DNA of 64,000 bases from Tenacibaculum discolor. Lineage in GTDB: Bacteria > Bacteroidota > Bacteroidia > Flavobacteriales > Flavobacteriaceae. Each line of letters starts with the position of its first letter. Within the stretch, counting starts at the first letter, position 1. The stretch covers positions 310,001-374,000 of the forward strand of contig NZ_RCCS01000007.1 in the NCBI RefSeq assembly GCF_003664185.1, given 5' to 3'. The notes beneath the pieces are model-generated. The model was not told the DNA's origin. It worked only from the letters and a program-made list of their open reading frames with translations, and ran no database searches. The translations under genes were made by a program, and so were the position numbers. Of this stretch, positions 17,315-26,019 are shown piece after piece.

Positions 17315-17765
17315 AATTATGAAAAGCAGCATTATGTGCTAAATCTCCGTTACAACTGTTACACTTTCCAGTAGTATCTGCCCCGCCAGCACAACCGTTG
17401 GTACAGGTATAGTGATATTGTCCAGCAGCATTAGGTCCAGAAGTAGTCTGTGTTGCAGGAGTTGATATTGGAGAGTTGGAAGTTTTATTTTGTGTATTGT
17501 GAAATCCTTGGTTATGAGCAAGAGGAGTTTTACAAACAGGGCAAGAGGTACCTTGAACATTTGAAGTTCCTCCTTCACACTTTTTAGGGCATATATAATG
17601 CGCTCCTCCAATAATATTAACAGAATTATTGTTATTATTAGGAAGTTGTGGAGTTGGGCGTTCACTAAAAGGAATTGTTAACGGGTTTACAGGTGCTTTT
17701 TTTTCTTCTGTTTTACAAGAGTAAAAACAACATAATAAAACGAATAGTGTGAATATTTTTTTCAT
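17313..17765 (-). CDS. lipoprotein with two cysteine-rich (zinc-ribbon/heavy-metal-binding-like) repeats
   Basis: 150 residues. A type II signal peptide ends at LLCCFYSC with KTEEK after the lipid Cys. Two repeats of about 35 residues follow: HYICPKKCEGGT...CPVCKTPLAHNQGFHN and YHYTCTNGCAGGA...CNSCNGDLAHNAAFHN, each with four cysteines and conserved His. The Cys pairs suggest Zn or other metal binding; the YxCxxxC start resembles heavy-metal-binding domains of efflux proteins. Low-complexity Asn/Pro/Thr linkers separate them. It lies downstream of lpdA beyond a terminator. Confidence 0.8.
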   Translation of the reverse strand: MKKIFTLFVLLCCFYSCKTEEKKAPVNPLTIPFSERPTPQLPNNNNNSVNIIGGAHYICPKKCEGGTSNVQGTSCPVCKTPLAHNQGFHNTQNKTSNSPISTPATQTTSGPNAAGQYHYTCTNGCAGGADTTGKCNSCNGDLAHNAAFHN

Positions 17766-17769
17766 ATTT

Positions 17770-17777
17770 CAAATATA
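17770..17777 (-). promoter_or_regulatory. -7 box almost abutting the lipoprotein start
   Basis: On the minus strand TATATTTG ends 4 bp before the ATG at 17765. If used, transcription would start at or within the start codon, giving a leaderless mRNA. Confidence 0.4.
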
Positions 17778-17781
17778 AAAA

Positions 17782-17805
17782 AACCTCGCCAAAAAAGACG
17801 AGGTT
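17782..17805 (-). terminator. lpdA terminator
   Basis: AACCTCG and CGAGGTT stem, followed on the minus strand by TTTTTTT, 26 bp after the lpdA stop. Confidence 0.85.
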
Positions 17806-17830
17806 GTAATTTATATAAAGTTTGTAAGTC

Positions 17831-19219
17831 TTATAAGTGAATTACTTCATCATAAGCATCAGCAACAGCTTCCATAACCGCTTCACTCATTGTAGGGTGA
17901 GGGTGAATTGCTTTTAATACTTCATGACCAGTAGTTTCTAATTTACGTCCTAAAACAGCTTCAGCAATCATATCGGTAACTCCAGCACCAATCATATGGC
18001 ATCCTAACCATTCACCGTACTTAGCATCAAAAATTACTTTTACAAATCCGTCAGGAGTTCCAGCAGCTTTAGCTTTACCTGAAGCAGAGAATGGGAATTT
18101 TCCAACTTTTAATTCATAACCTTTTTCCTTTGCTTGTTCTTCAGTTAAACCAACAGAAGCAATCTCAGGAGTAGCATAGGTACAACCAGGGATGTTTCCA
18201 TAGTCGATAGCTTCAGTATGTAAACCAGCAATCTTTTCAACACAAGTAATTCCTTCAGCAGAAGCAACGTGTGCAAGTGCAGGACCAGGAGTAACATCAC
18301 CAATAGCATAATAACCAGGAATGTTAGTTTGATACCAATCGTTTACTAAGATTTTATCTCTATCAGTAATAATACCCACATCTTCTAAACCGATGTTTTC
18401 AATGTTAGTTTTAATACCAACTGCTGATAATACGATGTCTGCTTCTAAAACTTCTTCTCCTTTTTTAGTTTTAACGGTAGCTTTTACTCCGTCGCCAGAA
18501 GTATCAACAGCTTCTACAGAAGAACTTGTCATTACTTTAATTCCAGCTTTTTTGAAAGAACGTTCCATTTGTTTAGAAACATCTTTATCTTCTACAGGAA
18601 CAATTGTTGGCATAAACTCAACAACAGTAACGTCAGTTCCCATTGAATTATAAAAGTGCGCAAACTCAACTCCAATAGCACCAGAACCTACCACAATCAT
18701 AGATTTTGGTTGTTTTGGTAAGCTCATTGCTTCACGGTATCCGATAACTTTTTTACCGTCTTGTGGTAAGCTTGGTAATTCACGAGAGCGAGCCCCTGTT
18801 GCAATAATAATGTGGTCAGCAGAATACTCAGTTACCTTACCATCTTTATCAGTAACATCTACTTTTTTACCTGCTTTTACTTTACCAAAACCATCTATGA
18901 TATCAATTTTGTTTTTCTTCATTAAGAACTGAACACCTTTGCTCATTCCTTCAGCAACACCACGACTACGCTTAATAACCGCTTCAAAATCTTTATCGAT
19001 TGCTTCTGCTTTTAAACCATACTCATCAACATGTTTTAAATAATCATATACTTGAGCAGATTTTAATAATGCTTTCGTAGGAATACATCCCCAGTTTAAG
19101 CAAATTCCACCTAAGCTTTCTTTTTCAACTACAGCGGTTTTAAATCCTAATTGAGATGCTCTAATTGCAGTTACATAACCTCCAGGACCGCTTCCGATTA
19201 TTAGTACGTCGTATTTCAT
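17831..19219 (-). CDS. lpdA: dihydrolipoyl dehydrogenase (E3)
   Basis: Re-oxidises dihydrolipoamide of the 2-oxoacid dehydrogenase complexes with NAD+. 462 residues. FAD site IIGSGPGGYVTAIRA, redox disulfide in GGICLNWGCIPTK (Cys40, Cys45), NAD site VVGSGAIGVEFAHFY, second FAD motif YYAIGDVTPGPALAHVAS, and the C-terminal catalytic His-Glu in AIHPHPTMSEA. It stands apart from other complex genes, which is common in flavobacteria. Confidence 0.97.
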   Translation of the reverse strand: MKYDVLIIGSGPGGYVTAIRASQLGFKTAVVEKESLGGICLNWGCIPTKALLKSAQVYDYLKHVDEYGLKAEAIDKDFEAVIKRSRGVAEGMSKGVQFLMKKNKIDIIDGFGKVKAGKKVDVTDKDGKVTEYSADHIIIATGARSRELPSLPQDGKKVIGYREAMSLPKQPKSMIVVGSGAIGVEFAHFYNSMGTDVTVVEFMPTIVPVEDKDVSKQMERSFKKAGIKVMTSSSVEAVDTSGDGVKATVKTKKGEEVLEADIVLSAVGIKTNIENIGLEDVGIITDRDKILVNDWYQTNIPGYYAIGDVTPGPALAHVASAEGITCVEKIAGLHTEAIDYGNIPGCTYATPEIASVGLTEEQAKEKGYELKVGKFPFSASGKAKAAGTPDGFVKVIFDAKYGEWLGCHMIGAGVTDMIAEAVLGRKLETTGHEVLKAIHPHPTMSEAVMEAVADAYDEVIHL

Positions 19220-19245
19220 GTTGTTTATTTTTACTTATTGTTTGT

Positions 19246-19794
19246 TTAATCTATACAATTATTATTATACTTTATTATATTAATAATATTGGAATCAAAG
19301 TTAGACTTTAAACTTTTTTTATCTTGAATTTTTTCTAAAAGACTTTTACATTTAGAAGTATATTTAGCAATAAATTTTCTAAAGCGTTTTTTTTCAAGAT
19401 TTGAAGGGATAATTTCTACAAAATCACTACCCTTTTCTCCAAGGTAATGGTCTATGTACATTCCTGAGCGAGACCCATCCGAAAAGCCTGAAAAATATGA
19501 AGCTAAAGAGTAAAGTTCTAAAGGTCCTTCAACCTCTTTCTTTAATAATAATGTTGTTTTTTTTCTTTTTTTATAATGATGTTCTATTGAGTCACTAAAC
19601 ACAATCTTATTTACTTTTGTATGGTCAAATTTTTTCTTAGAATTATTTTCGTTAAAAATAATTTCATGGTGTTTTGTAATTTTAATTTGGCCATTAAGGG
19701 TAGCTCCATTTTTAAAATGTATGACCCCACTTTTATATTGACTGAATAAGACAATAGAAATAAAATAAAAAAGAAAAAAAAGTCTTTTTTTCAT
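19246..19794 (-). CDS. secreted hypothetical protein
   Basis: 182 residues from MKKRLFFLFYF at 19794; an in-frame ATG at 19803 is less likely. A signal peptide ends near FSQ. The mature part begins with strands (SGVIHFKNGATLNGQIKIT) in the manner of small periplasmic beta proteins and ends with a lysine-rich helix. No family is recognised. It lies between argS and lpdA on the same strand. Confidence 0.65.
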   Translation of the reverse strand: MKKRLFFLFYFISIVLFSQYKSGVIHFKNGATLNGQIKITKHHEIIFNENNSKKKFDHTKVNKIVFSDSIEHHYKKRKKTTLLLKKEVEGPLELYSLASYFSGFSDGSRSGMYIDHYLGEKGSDFVEIIPSNLEKKRFRKFIAKYTSKCKSLLEKIQDKKSLKSNFDSNIINIIKYNNNCID

Positions 19795-19809
19795 AAATAA
19801 CATAATTAA

Positions 19810-21582
19810 TTACATTCTTTCAGGAACCTGAATTCCTAATAAATTGAATGCTGATTTTATGGTATCAGCTACTTTTTTAGATAACTGAACTCTAAATGTT
19901 TTTTTATCTTGATTTTCTTCTCCTAAAATTGATACGTTTTGATAGAATGAGTTGAACTCTTTAACCAAATCGTATGTGTAATTTGCAATTATAGCAGGTG
20001 AATAATTATTTGCAGCTTGCTGAATTATTTCAGGGTACAATTCTAATTGCTTGATTAATTCTTTTTCTTTCTCGTGTAATTCTACCGATACTTTAGCTGA
20101 ATAATCAAAGTCGGCTTTACGTAAGATCGATTGAATTCTCGCATAAGTATATTGTACAAACGGACCTGTGTTTCCTTGGAAATCTACCGATGCTTGTGGG
20201 TCAAACAAAATTCTCTTTTTAGGGTCTACCTTTAAAATGAAGTATTTTAAAGCTCCTAATCCGATAATTTTATATAACTCCTCTTTTTCTTCAGTTGAAT
20301 AGCCTTCTAACTTACCTAACTCTTGTGATATTTCACGAGCTGTATTGGTCATTTCGTCCATTAAATCATCAGCATCTACTACAGTCCCTTCACGAGATTT
20401 CATTTTTCCAGAAGGTAAATCTACCATTCCATAACTTAAATGGAATAATTGTTTAGCCCAAGAATAGCCTAGCTTTTGTAAGATTAAGAACAATACTTTA
20501 AAGTGGTAATCTTGTTCGTTACCTACTGTATATACCATTCCGTTTACATCAGGAAAATCTTTAGAACGTTGGATAGCAGTACCAATATCTTGCGTCATGT
20601 ACACCGCAGTTCCGTCAGAACGTAATACTAGTTTTTCGTCTAGTCCTTCGTCAGTTAAATCACACCAAACAGAACCATCTTCTTTTTTGAAGAAAACACC
20701 ATTTTCAAGTCCTTCTTCAATAACATCTTTTCCTAATAAATAGGTATTACTTTCGTAATATAATTTGTCAAAGTTAACTCCGATGTTTTCATAAGTAACG
20801 TCGAAACCTTTGTATACCCATCCGTTCATCATTTCCCAAAGGGTAACAACTTCTTTATCACCAGCTTCCCATTTACGAAGCATTTCTTGTGCTTCTAAAA
20901 ATAATGGGGCTTGTTTTTTAGCATCTTCTTCAGAAGTGCCAGAAGCGACTAATTCGCCAATTTCTTTTTTATATTCTTGATCGAATTTTACGTAGTAATT
21001 ACCAACTAATTTATCTCCTTTTAATCCTGTAGATTCAGGAGTTTCGCCTTCTCCAAATTTTTTCCAAGCCAACATCGACTTACAAATATGGATACCACGA
21101 TCGTTTATAATTTGTGTTTTATAAACTTTATGTCCCGCTGCTTTTAAAATTTCAGCAACAGAATACCCTAATAATACATTACGAACATGTCCTAAGTGTA
21201 AAGGTTTGTTTGTGTTTGGAGAAGAATACTCAACCATTCGAGCATCTGTTTCATCTTCTTTTACAAAACCATACCTTGCATCTGCTGCAATTTCATTAAA
21301 AAAGTTTACGTAGAAAGAATCGTCAACTACCAAGTTTAAAAAACCTTTTACAACATTGTAGTTGGTAATTTCGTTGATGTTTTCAACCAAATACTTTCCT
21401 AAATCTTCACCAATTTGAACTGGATTTCCTTTTTTGTACCGTAATAACGGGAAAACGACAACGGTAATGTCACCTTCAAAATCTTTACGGGTTGCTTGAA
21501 ATTCTACACTGGGAATTTCTAGATCATATAAGGCTAAAAATCCTTCTTTTACTTTCGTTTCTATTAACGATTGAATATTCAT
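19810..21582 (-). CDS. argS: arginyl-tRNA synthetase
   Basis: Charges tRNA-Arg. 590 residues from MNIQSLIETKV at 21582; an in-frame ATG 24 bases upstream adds residues not typical of ArgS. The HIGH-like motif is in SSPNTNKPLHLGHVRN, MVDLPSGKMKSREGT is the KMSK region, and the C-terminal anticodon-binding DALR helix bundle ends in NLLGIQVPERM, the typical ArgS terminus. Confidence 0.97.
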   Translation of the reverse strand: MNIQSLIETKVKEGFLALYDLEIPSVEFQATRKDFEGDITVVVFPLLRYKKGNPVQIGEDLGKYLVENINEITNYNVVKGFLNLVVDDSFYVNFFNEIAADARYGFVKEDETDARMVEYSSPNTNKPLHLGHVRNVLLGYSVAEILKAAGHKVYKTQIINDRGIHICKSMLAWKKFGEGETPESTGLKGDKLVGNYYVKFDQEYKKEIGELVASGTSEEDAKKQAPLFLEAQEMLRKWEAGDKEVVTLWEMMNGWVYKGFDVTYENIGVNFDKLYYESNTYLLGKDVIEEGLENGVFFKKEDGSVWCDLTDEGLDEKLVLRSDGTAVYMTQDIGTAIQRSKDFPDVNGMVYTVGNEQDYHFKVLFLILQKLGYSWAKQLFHLSYGMVDLPSGKMKSREGTVVDADDLMDEMTNTAREISQELGKLEGYSTEEKEELYKIIGLGALKYFILKVDPKKRILFDPQASVDFQGNTGPFVQYTYARIQSILRKADFDYSAKVSVELHEKEKELIKQLELYPEIIQQAANNYSPAIIANYTYDLVKEFNSFYQNVSILGEENQDKKTFRVQLSKKVADTIKSAFNLLGIQVPERM

Positions 21583-21691
21583 TGGTTCTTTTTGATTATC
21601 GCACAAAATTAGTGTTTTTAATTTTTTCTTCCCACGATTTGCCTTATGATTTTTTGATTCATGATTATAGCATACTTAGTTGATGCTTTTG

Positions 21692-21699
21692 TACCTTTG
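21692..21699 (+). promoter_or_regulatory. -7 box just upstream of the YkgJ-type gene
   Basis: TACCTTTG (TAnnTTTG) ends 4 bp before the ATG at 21704. A transcript from it would be nearly or fully leaderless. It supports 21704 over the upstream in-frame ATG at 21680. Confidence 0.45.
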
Positions 21700-21703
21700 C
21701 ACC

Positions 21704-22228
21704 ATGGATAAAGACCTTGAAAACTTACCAAAATTAGCCAAAGACGCTTTACAAGAAAATAAGAAGTATTTTCAACGATTAAAGAAAAGAACACCCAAAC
21801 GTTTAGATTTACTAATGCAAGAGTTGCATGAGGAAGAATTTGAACGAACAGATTGTTTAGAATGTGCAAACTGTTGTAAAACGACTTCGCCAATTTTTAC
21901 TGAAAAAGATATAGAGCGCATAGCAAAACACTTAAAAATGAAGGTGATTGATTTTACAAATCAGTATTTACAGAGAGATGAAGATAATTTTATGGTCTTA
22001 CAATCAGCTCCGTGTACTTTTTTAGACGAGTCTGATAATACTTGTTTTATTTACGATGTACGCCCGAAAGCTTGTTCTGAATATCCACATACTAATCGAA
22101 AAAAGTTTATCCAAATAGCAGATTTAACGATTAAAAACACTGAGGTTTGTCCAGCTACTTATAGAATAGTAGAGGAGTTGAAAAAACGTTTACCACAATC
22201 AGGAACTTCTAAAAAGAATAAAACTTAA
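21704..22228 (+). CDS. YkgJ-family cysteine-cluster protein
   Basis: 174 residues. Clustered cysteines: TDCLECANCCKT near residue 55, then APCTFLD, NTCFIYDVRPKACSEYP and EVCPATYRI. This is the CxxCxxCC...C pattern of the UPF0153/YkgJ family, which binds zinc or an Fe-S cluster; its biochemical role is unsettled. It is divergent from argS with about 120 bp between the starts. Confidence 0.85.
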   Translation: MDKDLENLPKLAKDALQENKKYFQRLKKRTPKRLDLLMQELHEEEFERTDCLECANCCKTTSPIFTEKDIERIAKHLKMKVIDFTNQYLQRDEDNFMVLQSAPCTFLDESDNTCFIYDVRPKACSEYPHTNRKKFIQIADLTIKNTEVCPATYRIVEELKKRLPQSGTSKKNKT

Positions 22229-22325
22229 TATAGTCGATACGTTTTCGCTTTACCTCACTTAAGATTTTAGTAATTTTTCTTATTTTGGGAAAAATATCAT
22301 CCTTTGGAAACATAAATTCATTATT

Positions 22326-22940
22326 TTGATTAAAACCATCTCTGATTCAGATTGTCAATTAGTATATGATTATATACAGTTTGCCGGCCCAATAAGTGAT
22401 GATTTCTTTTTGGAGTTAATAAAGTATTTTAAAAAAAGAAAATACGCTAAAGGTGAAATCATTTTAAAAGAAGGAGACGTAGAATTTAGATCCAATATTG
22501 TAGCCAAAGGTGTAGTTCATCAGTTTGTTTATGATGAAGATATTCCTATTACATCTAACATTTCACCACAGGGTTTATCATTTAACAGTCTTAAAAGTTA
22601 TATAGAAGGAACTCCTTCCGTAGAAATTCAGGAAGCTATTACAGATGTCGAAATACTATCTATAGAGAAGAAAGATATTGAAATACTTTCAAAAAAGTGG
22701 ACTGAAATGGCTTATGTTATGTATAAAGTTCATGAATCTATTTTGCTGGATAGAGAGAATAGGATGAGCTTGCTGCAATACAGAAGTCCATCAAAAAGAT
22801 TTCAACTTTTTCATGAAATGGTAGTACGATCAAATTTGATGTTAAAGAGCACTCCTGATAAATACATTGCTAGTTATTTAAATATGACTCCTCAGCAATA
22901 TAGTAAAGAAAAGCACCTTCAAAAAAGATCGGGAAAATAA
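22326..22940 (+). CDS. Crp/Fnr-family regulator with apparent TTG start
   Basis: 204 residues. An N-terminal cyclic-nucleotide-binding-like beta roll (GEIILKEGDVEF, SNIVAKGVVHQFVY) and a C-terminal helix-turn-helix (IASYLNMTPQQYSKEK). No in-frame ATG lies near the domain start; TTG at 22326 gives the expected N-terminal length. It is typical of the small Crp-like regulators of Bacteroidetes, for which cAMP binding should not be assumed. It precedes the LRR lipoprotein gene by 100 bp. Confidence 0.8.
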   Translation: MIKTISDSDCQLVYDYIQFAGPISDDFFLELIKYFKKRKYAKGEIILKEGDVEFRSNIVAKGVVHQFVYDEDIPITSNISPQGLSFNSLKSYIEGTPSVEIQEAITDVEILSIEKKDIEILSKKWTEMAYVMYKVHESILLDRENRMSLLQYRSPSKRFQLFHEMVVRSNLMLKSTPDKYIASYLNMTPQQYSKEKHLQKRSGK

Positions 22941-23040
22941 GCTCTTGTAAAAAACACATAGAACTTATCTGGAGATAATTTTAGAGTTGTCAAGATTTTA
23001 TTATTTAGCCTAATATTTGATTATAATTAATTTTTATAAT

Positions 23041-24408
23041 ATGCTAAAACACATAAAATTTATTTTAGTACCTGTTATCTTGTCCGGATTCTTTTTTAAC
23101 TCTTGTAGTAAAAAAGACGATGATCCTATTCTTAGTAATGAGAATATGATTCTGAGTTTTATATTTAAATCACAAAATAATACTGCTTTAACTTCAGATA
23201 TTACAGCCCAAATTAATGAAGATGATAAAACTATTAAAGCGACAGTGCCATTTGGAACAACCATAACAGCTTTGATACCTACCCTTCAAGTATCTGAACA
23301 TGCAATTTTTTCTCCCGAAGGAACAATAGATTTTACAAATCCAGTTACGTATACCGTTACTTCTCAAAATCAAACTACTGCAAATTATAGTGTTATTGTT
23401 GAAACAGCTCCTCTAACACAAAGAGAAGCATTAATGGCTATTTTCAATGCTAATCCAAGCAATTATTTAGATTGGAATTTTGATAATGAAGATATAAGTA
23501 CATGGAGTCGTTTAGTTGTTGATGATGAAGGCTATGTAGTTGAATTAGATTTTCGCAATGTTAATTTAAAAACAATTCCAGCAGAGATTCAATATTTAAC
23601 TCATATAGAAACATTAAGTTTTAATGATAACCATATTCAAACGCTTCCTGCTGAAATAAGAAGTTTAGTAAATTTAACAAGTTTAAGTTTATATAATAAT
23701 AATATCAATACTCTTCCTGTTGAAGTAGGAGAGTTAATTAATTTAACGAATTTAAACATTTCTAGAAATGAAATACAAATTCTACCAGAAAGTATTGGTA
23801 ATCTTACTAAATTAAAAATTTTACAAGCTTCTTTAAATAAAATAGAAAGTTTACCTGAAGAAATAGGGAATTTGAAAGCTTTGGAAAGATTACATGTATT
23901 TAATAATTTATTAATAGAAATACCAGAAAGTATAGGTAATCTATCTAACTTAATAGATCTAAACCTTGGACGTAATCAAATAATACAAATACCAAACTCA
24001 ATTAAAGATTTAACTAAATTAACAAAACTAAGTTTGTCTTCAAATCAAATAGAAAGTGTCCCTGATGAGGTGTTTATGTTATCAGAATTAACCTTTTTAC
24101 ATTTATTTTCTAATAAGCTTACTGTTATTTCATCAGAAATTGAAAACCTTACTAAATTAGAATTTTTATACTTAGGAAATAATCAACTATCTGAGGTTCC
24201 AGAGCAGATAGGAAACTTAAGTAACTTAAAAGGATTATACTTTCAAGATAATCAGTTAGAAAGTGTACCTATTCAAATAGGAAATTTGAAAGAATTAGAA
24301 CAGTTGTTTTTACAAGATAACTTATTAATTACTATACCACAACAAATATGCGACCTAGAAAATAGAGGTACTGTTATTACTAAAGATTCGACAGTAATTT
24401 GTGAGTAA
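23041..24408 (+). CDS. surface-type lipoprotein with DUF5018-like domain and 11 leucine-rich repeats
   Basis: 455 residues from the ATG at 23041. Signal peptide ends at FFNSC and is followed by SKKDDD, an acidic lysine-containing stretch like the lipoprotein export signals that send Bacteroidetes lipoproteins to the cell surface. Residues about 30-120 resemble DUF5018 (PFGTTITALIPTL, TYTVTSQNQTTANYSV). The rest is eleven 23-residue LRRs of the LxxLxLxxNxIxxLPxxIGNL type. A role in surface adhesion or protein binding is likely. Confidence 0.85.
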   Translation: MLKHIKFILVPVILSGFFFNSCSKKDDDPILSNENMILSFIFKSQNNTALTSDITAQINEDDKTIKATVPFGTTITALIPTLQVSEHAIFSPEGTIDFTNPVTYTVTSQNQTTANYSVIVETAPLTQREALMAIFNANPSNYLDWNFDNEDISTWSRLVVDDEGYVVELDFRNVNLKTIPAEIQYLTHIETLSFNDNHIQTLPAEIRSLVNLTSLSLYNNNINTLPVEVGELINLTNLNISRNEIQILPESIGNLTKLKILQASLNKIESLPEEIGNLKALERLHVFNNLLIEIPESIGNLSNLIDLNLGRNQIIQIPNSIKDLTKLTKLSLSSNQIESVPDEVFMLSELTFLHLFSNKLTVISSEIENLTKLEFLYLGNNQLSEVPEQIGNLSNLKGLYFQDNQLESVPIQIGNLKELEQLFLQDNLLITIPQQICDLENRGTVITKDSTVICE

Positions 24409-24605
24409 ACTTTCAAAAAAACATTATAAGTACTTAAAGGGGTACTCTATTAGTAAATGATTAAAGTTTCGAAATGTAATTCCATTAAATGCTCTTTGGG
24501 CTTGCTTTAGAGAAATTTACTTTTCTGATTGTATTTTCAAAGATGAACAAATCTGTAATGATAACTATAATCAAAAATTCTTACTTTTAGAAAAAATATT
24601 ACACA

Positions 24606-25445
24606 TTGGAAACCCTTATACATTATTTTGAAAACATTCCTTCCAGTCATAGAAGTATTATTTTAGTTGGAGGAATAGCTTTTTTCTGGTTGTTAGAAGG
24701 CGCTGTGCCTTTATTTAGCTTTAAATACAATAAATGGAAACATGCATGGCCTAATTTGTTTTTTACAGCTACCACGGTAATTATCAACTTTACTTTGGCT
24801 TTTGTATTACTTAAGACAGCCGATTGGGTGCAAGCAAATGATTTTGGATTGATTAACTGGCTTCCTGAAATGCCATTATGGTTGTATGTATTGTTAGGTG
24901 TGTTATTTTTAGATTTTTTCGGAGCTTATTTAGCGCATTTAGTAGAACATAAAGTAAAGCCTTTATGGATGGTACATTTAGTACACCATTCTGATCATAA
25001 AGTAGATACTACTACAGCAAATAGGCATCACCCTATAGAAAGTGTTATTCGTTTTACATTTACATTACTAGGTGTTTTTTTAGTAGGAACACCAATAGGT
25101 ATAATAATGTTATATCAGTCTATGTCTTTAGTATTTACACAACTAACTCATGCCAATATAAAAATGCCTAAAAAATTGGATAAAGTATTAAGTTATGTTA
25201 TTGTTTCACCTGATATGCATAAAGTGCATCATCATAATTTATTACCTTATACTGATTCCAACTACGGAAATATCTTCTCTATTTGGGATCGATTATTAGG
25301 TACTTATATGGAATTAGATAGAGAAAAAATAGTCTACGGAGTAGATACATTTCCTGATGAGGTAAAAAATTCAAGCCTAAAAGAGTTACTCAAGCAACCT
25401 TTTCAAGGATATAGAAAACCTACGAACTTAAAGGGTATTAAATAA
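24606..25445 (+). CDS. sterol desaturase / fatty acid hydroxylase superfamily membrane protein
   Basis: 279 residues starting with TTG at 24606 (METLIHYFENIP); no nearby ATG fits. Several transmembrane segments, with the histidine clusters of di-iron membrane oxygenases: HLVEH, HLVHHSDH, NRHHP and MHKVHHHN. The family inserts oxygen or double bonds into lipid substrates; the substrate here is unknown (sterol-like lipids or carotenoids are possibilities). Confidence 0.88.
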   Translation: METLIHYFENIPSSHRSIILVGGIAFFWLLEGAVPLFSFKYNKWKHAWPNLFFTATTVIINFTLAFVLLKTADWVQANDFGLINWLPEMPLWLYVLLGVLFLDFFGAYLAHLVEHKVKPLWMVHLVHHSDHKVDTTTANRHHPIESVIRFTFTLLGVFLVGTPIGIIMLYQSMSLVFTQLTHANIKMPKKLDKVLSYVIVSPDMHKVHHHNLLPYTDSNYGNIFSIWDRLLGTYMELDREKIVYGVDTFPDEVKNSSLKELLKQPFQGYRKPTNLKGIK

Positions 25446-25448
25446 ATA

Positions 25449-25474
25449 AAAGCAAGCAGTTAGGCTTGCTTTTA
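25449..25474. terminator. Bidirectional terminator
   Basis: AAAGCAAGC and GCTTGCTTT form a 9-bp stem with T on the plus side and A on the other, located between the convergent desaturase gene (stop 25445) and the GG-leader peptide gene (stop 25489). Confidence 0.85.
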
Positions 25475-25488
25475 TAGTTCTTATCTAG

Positions 25489-25749
25489 TTATAAAGGATA
25501 ACAAATGTAACCACGATAGCTTAAATCTGTGTAAGAATAAAAAAAGGTAGGTGTATTACCATTACTAGTTTGATTATGACACCTCCACTTCCAACTTGGT
25601 GTTACTGGATCAGAAGGAAATCTGTCAGGATCTGTTGTTGTATCTACTCCATCTAAATAACCACCAAAAGAGCCTCCTCCTGAAATTTCTTTTTGAGTTA
25701 AACTGTTTAGTTTTTGAACACCACTTAACTTTAAAATTTTTTTCAACAT
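25489..25749 (-). CDS. double-glycine-leader peptide, third type
   Basis: 86 residues. The leader MLKKILKLSGVQKLNSLTQ ends in KEISGGG, very like the leaders at 16825 and 17218. The 61-residue core is rich in Gly, Asp, Pro, Ser and Thr, with aromatics (WKWRC, FFYSYTD) and only two cysteines. This bacteriocin-type signal suggests export by a C39-peptidase transporter not present here. No modification enzymes are nearby. Confidence 0.7.
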   Translation of the reverse strand: MLKKILKLSGVQKLNSLTQKEISGGGSFGGYLDGVDTTTDPDRFPSDPVTPSWKWRCHNQTSNGNTPTFFYSYTDLSYRGYICYPL

Positions 25750-25979
25750 AATTTTTTATTTTGATTTATAATGTTGGCAAAACTATAACGGAAAGAGAAG
25801 AAGGTCTTTAGGTTAACAGCTACATTTTTAAAAGGAATAAACACTTGATTTATACAGGAAATAAATTGAAATACTCCACAAGCCTTAGCAAAATGTTCGG
25901 TGTATAAGACTTACTTAAAGGGTGTTTTTCCTGTAGTATAAACAACAATTCCCCTGATAGTTAAGCTGTGGTGTTCGTA

Positions 25980-25987
25980 TATATTTG
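25980..25987 (+). promoter_or_regulatory. -7 box of the 26020 lipoprotein operon
   Basis: TATATTTG 32 bp upstream of the ATG at 26020, followed by a leader (AATTAACCCC, AAACTAT, TATTTTATG) shared with the gene at 11685. Confidence 0.6.
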
Positions 25988-26019
25988 AGTTCATAATTAA
26001 CCCCGAAAACTATTATTTT

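Noticed and set aside
17339..17665. Second minus-strand frame overlapping the Cys-rich lipoprotein
   Set aside because: It lies in an alternate frame of a gene with a signal peptide and repeated Cys motifs; composition is that of a frame shadow.
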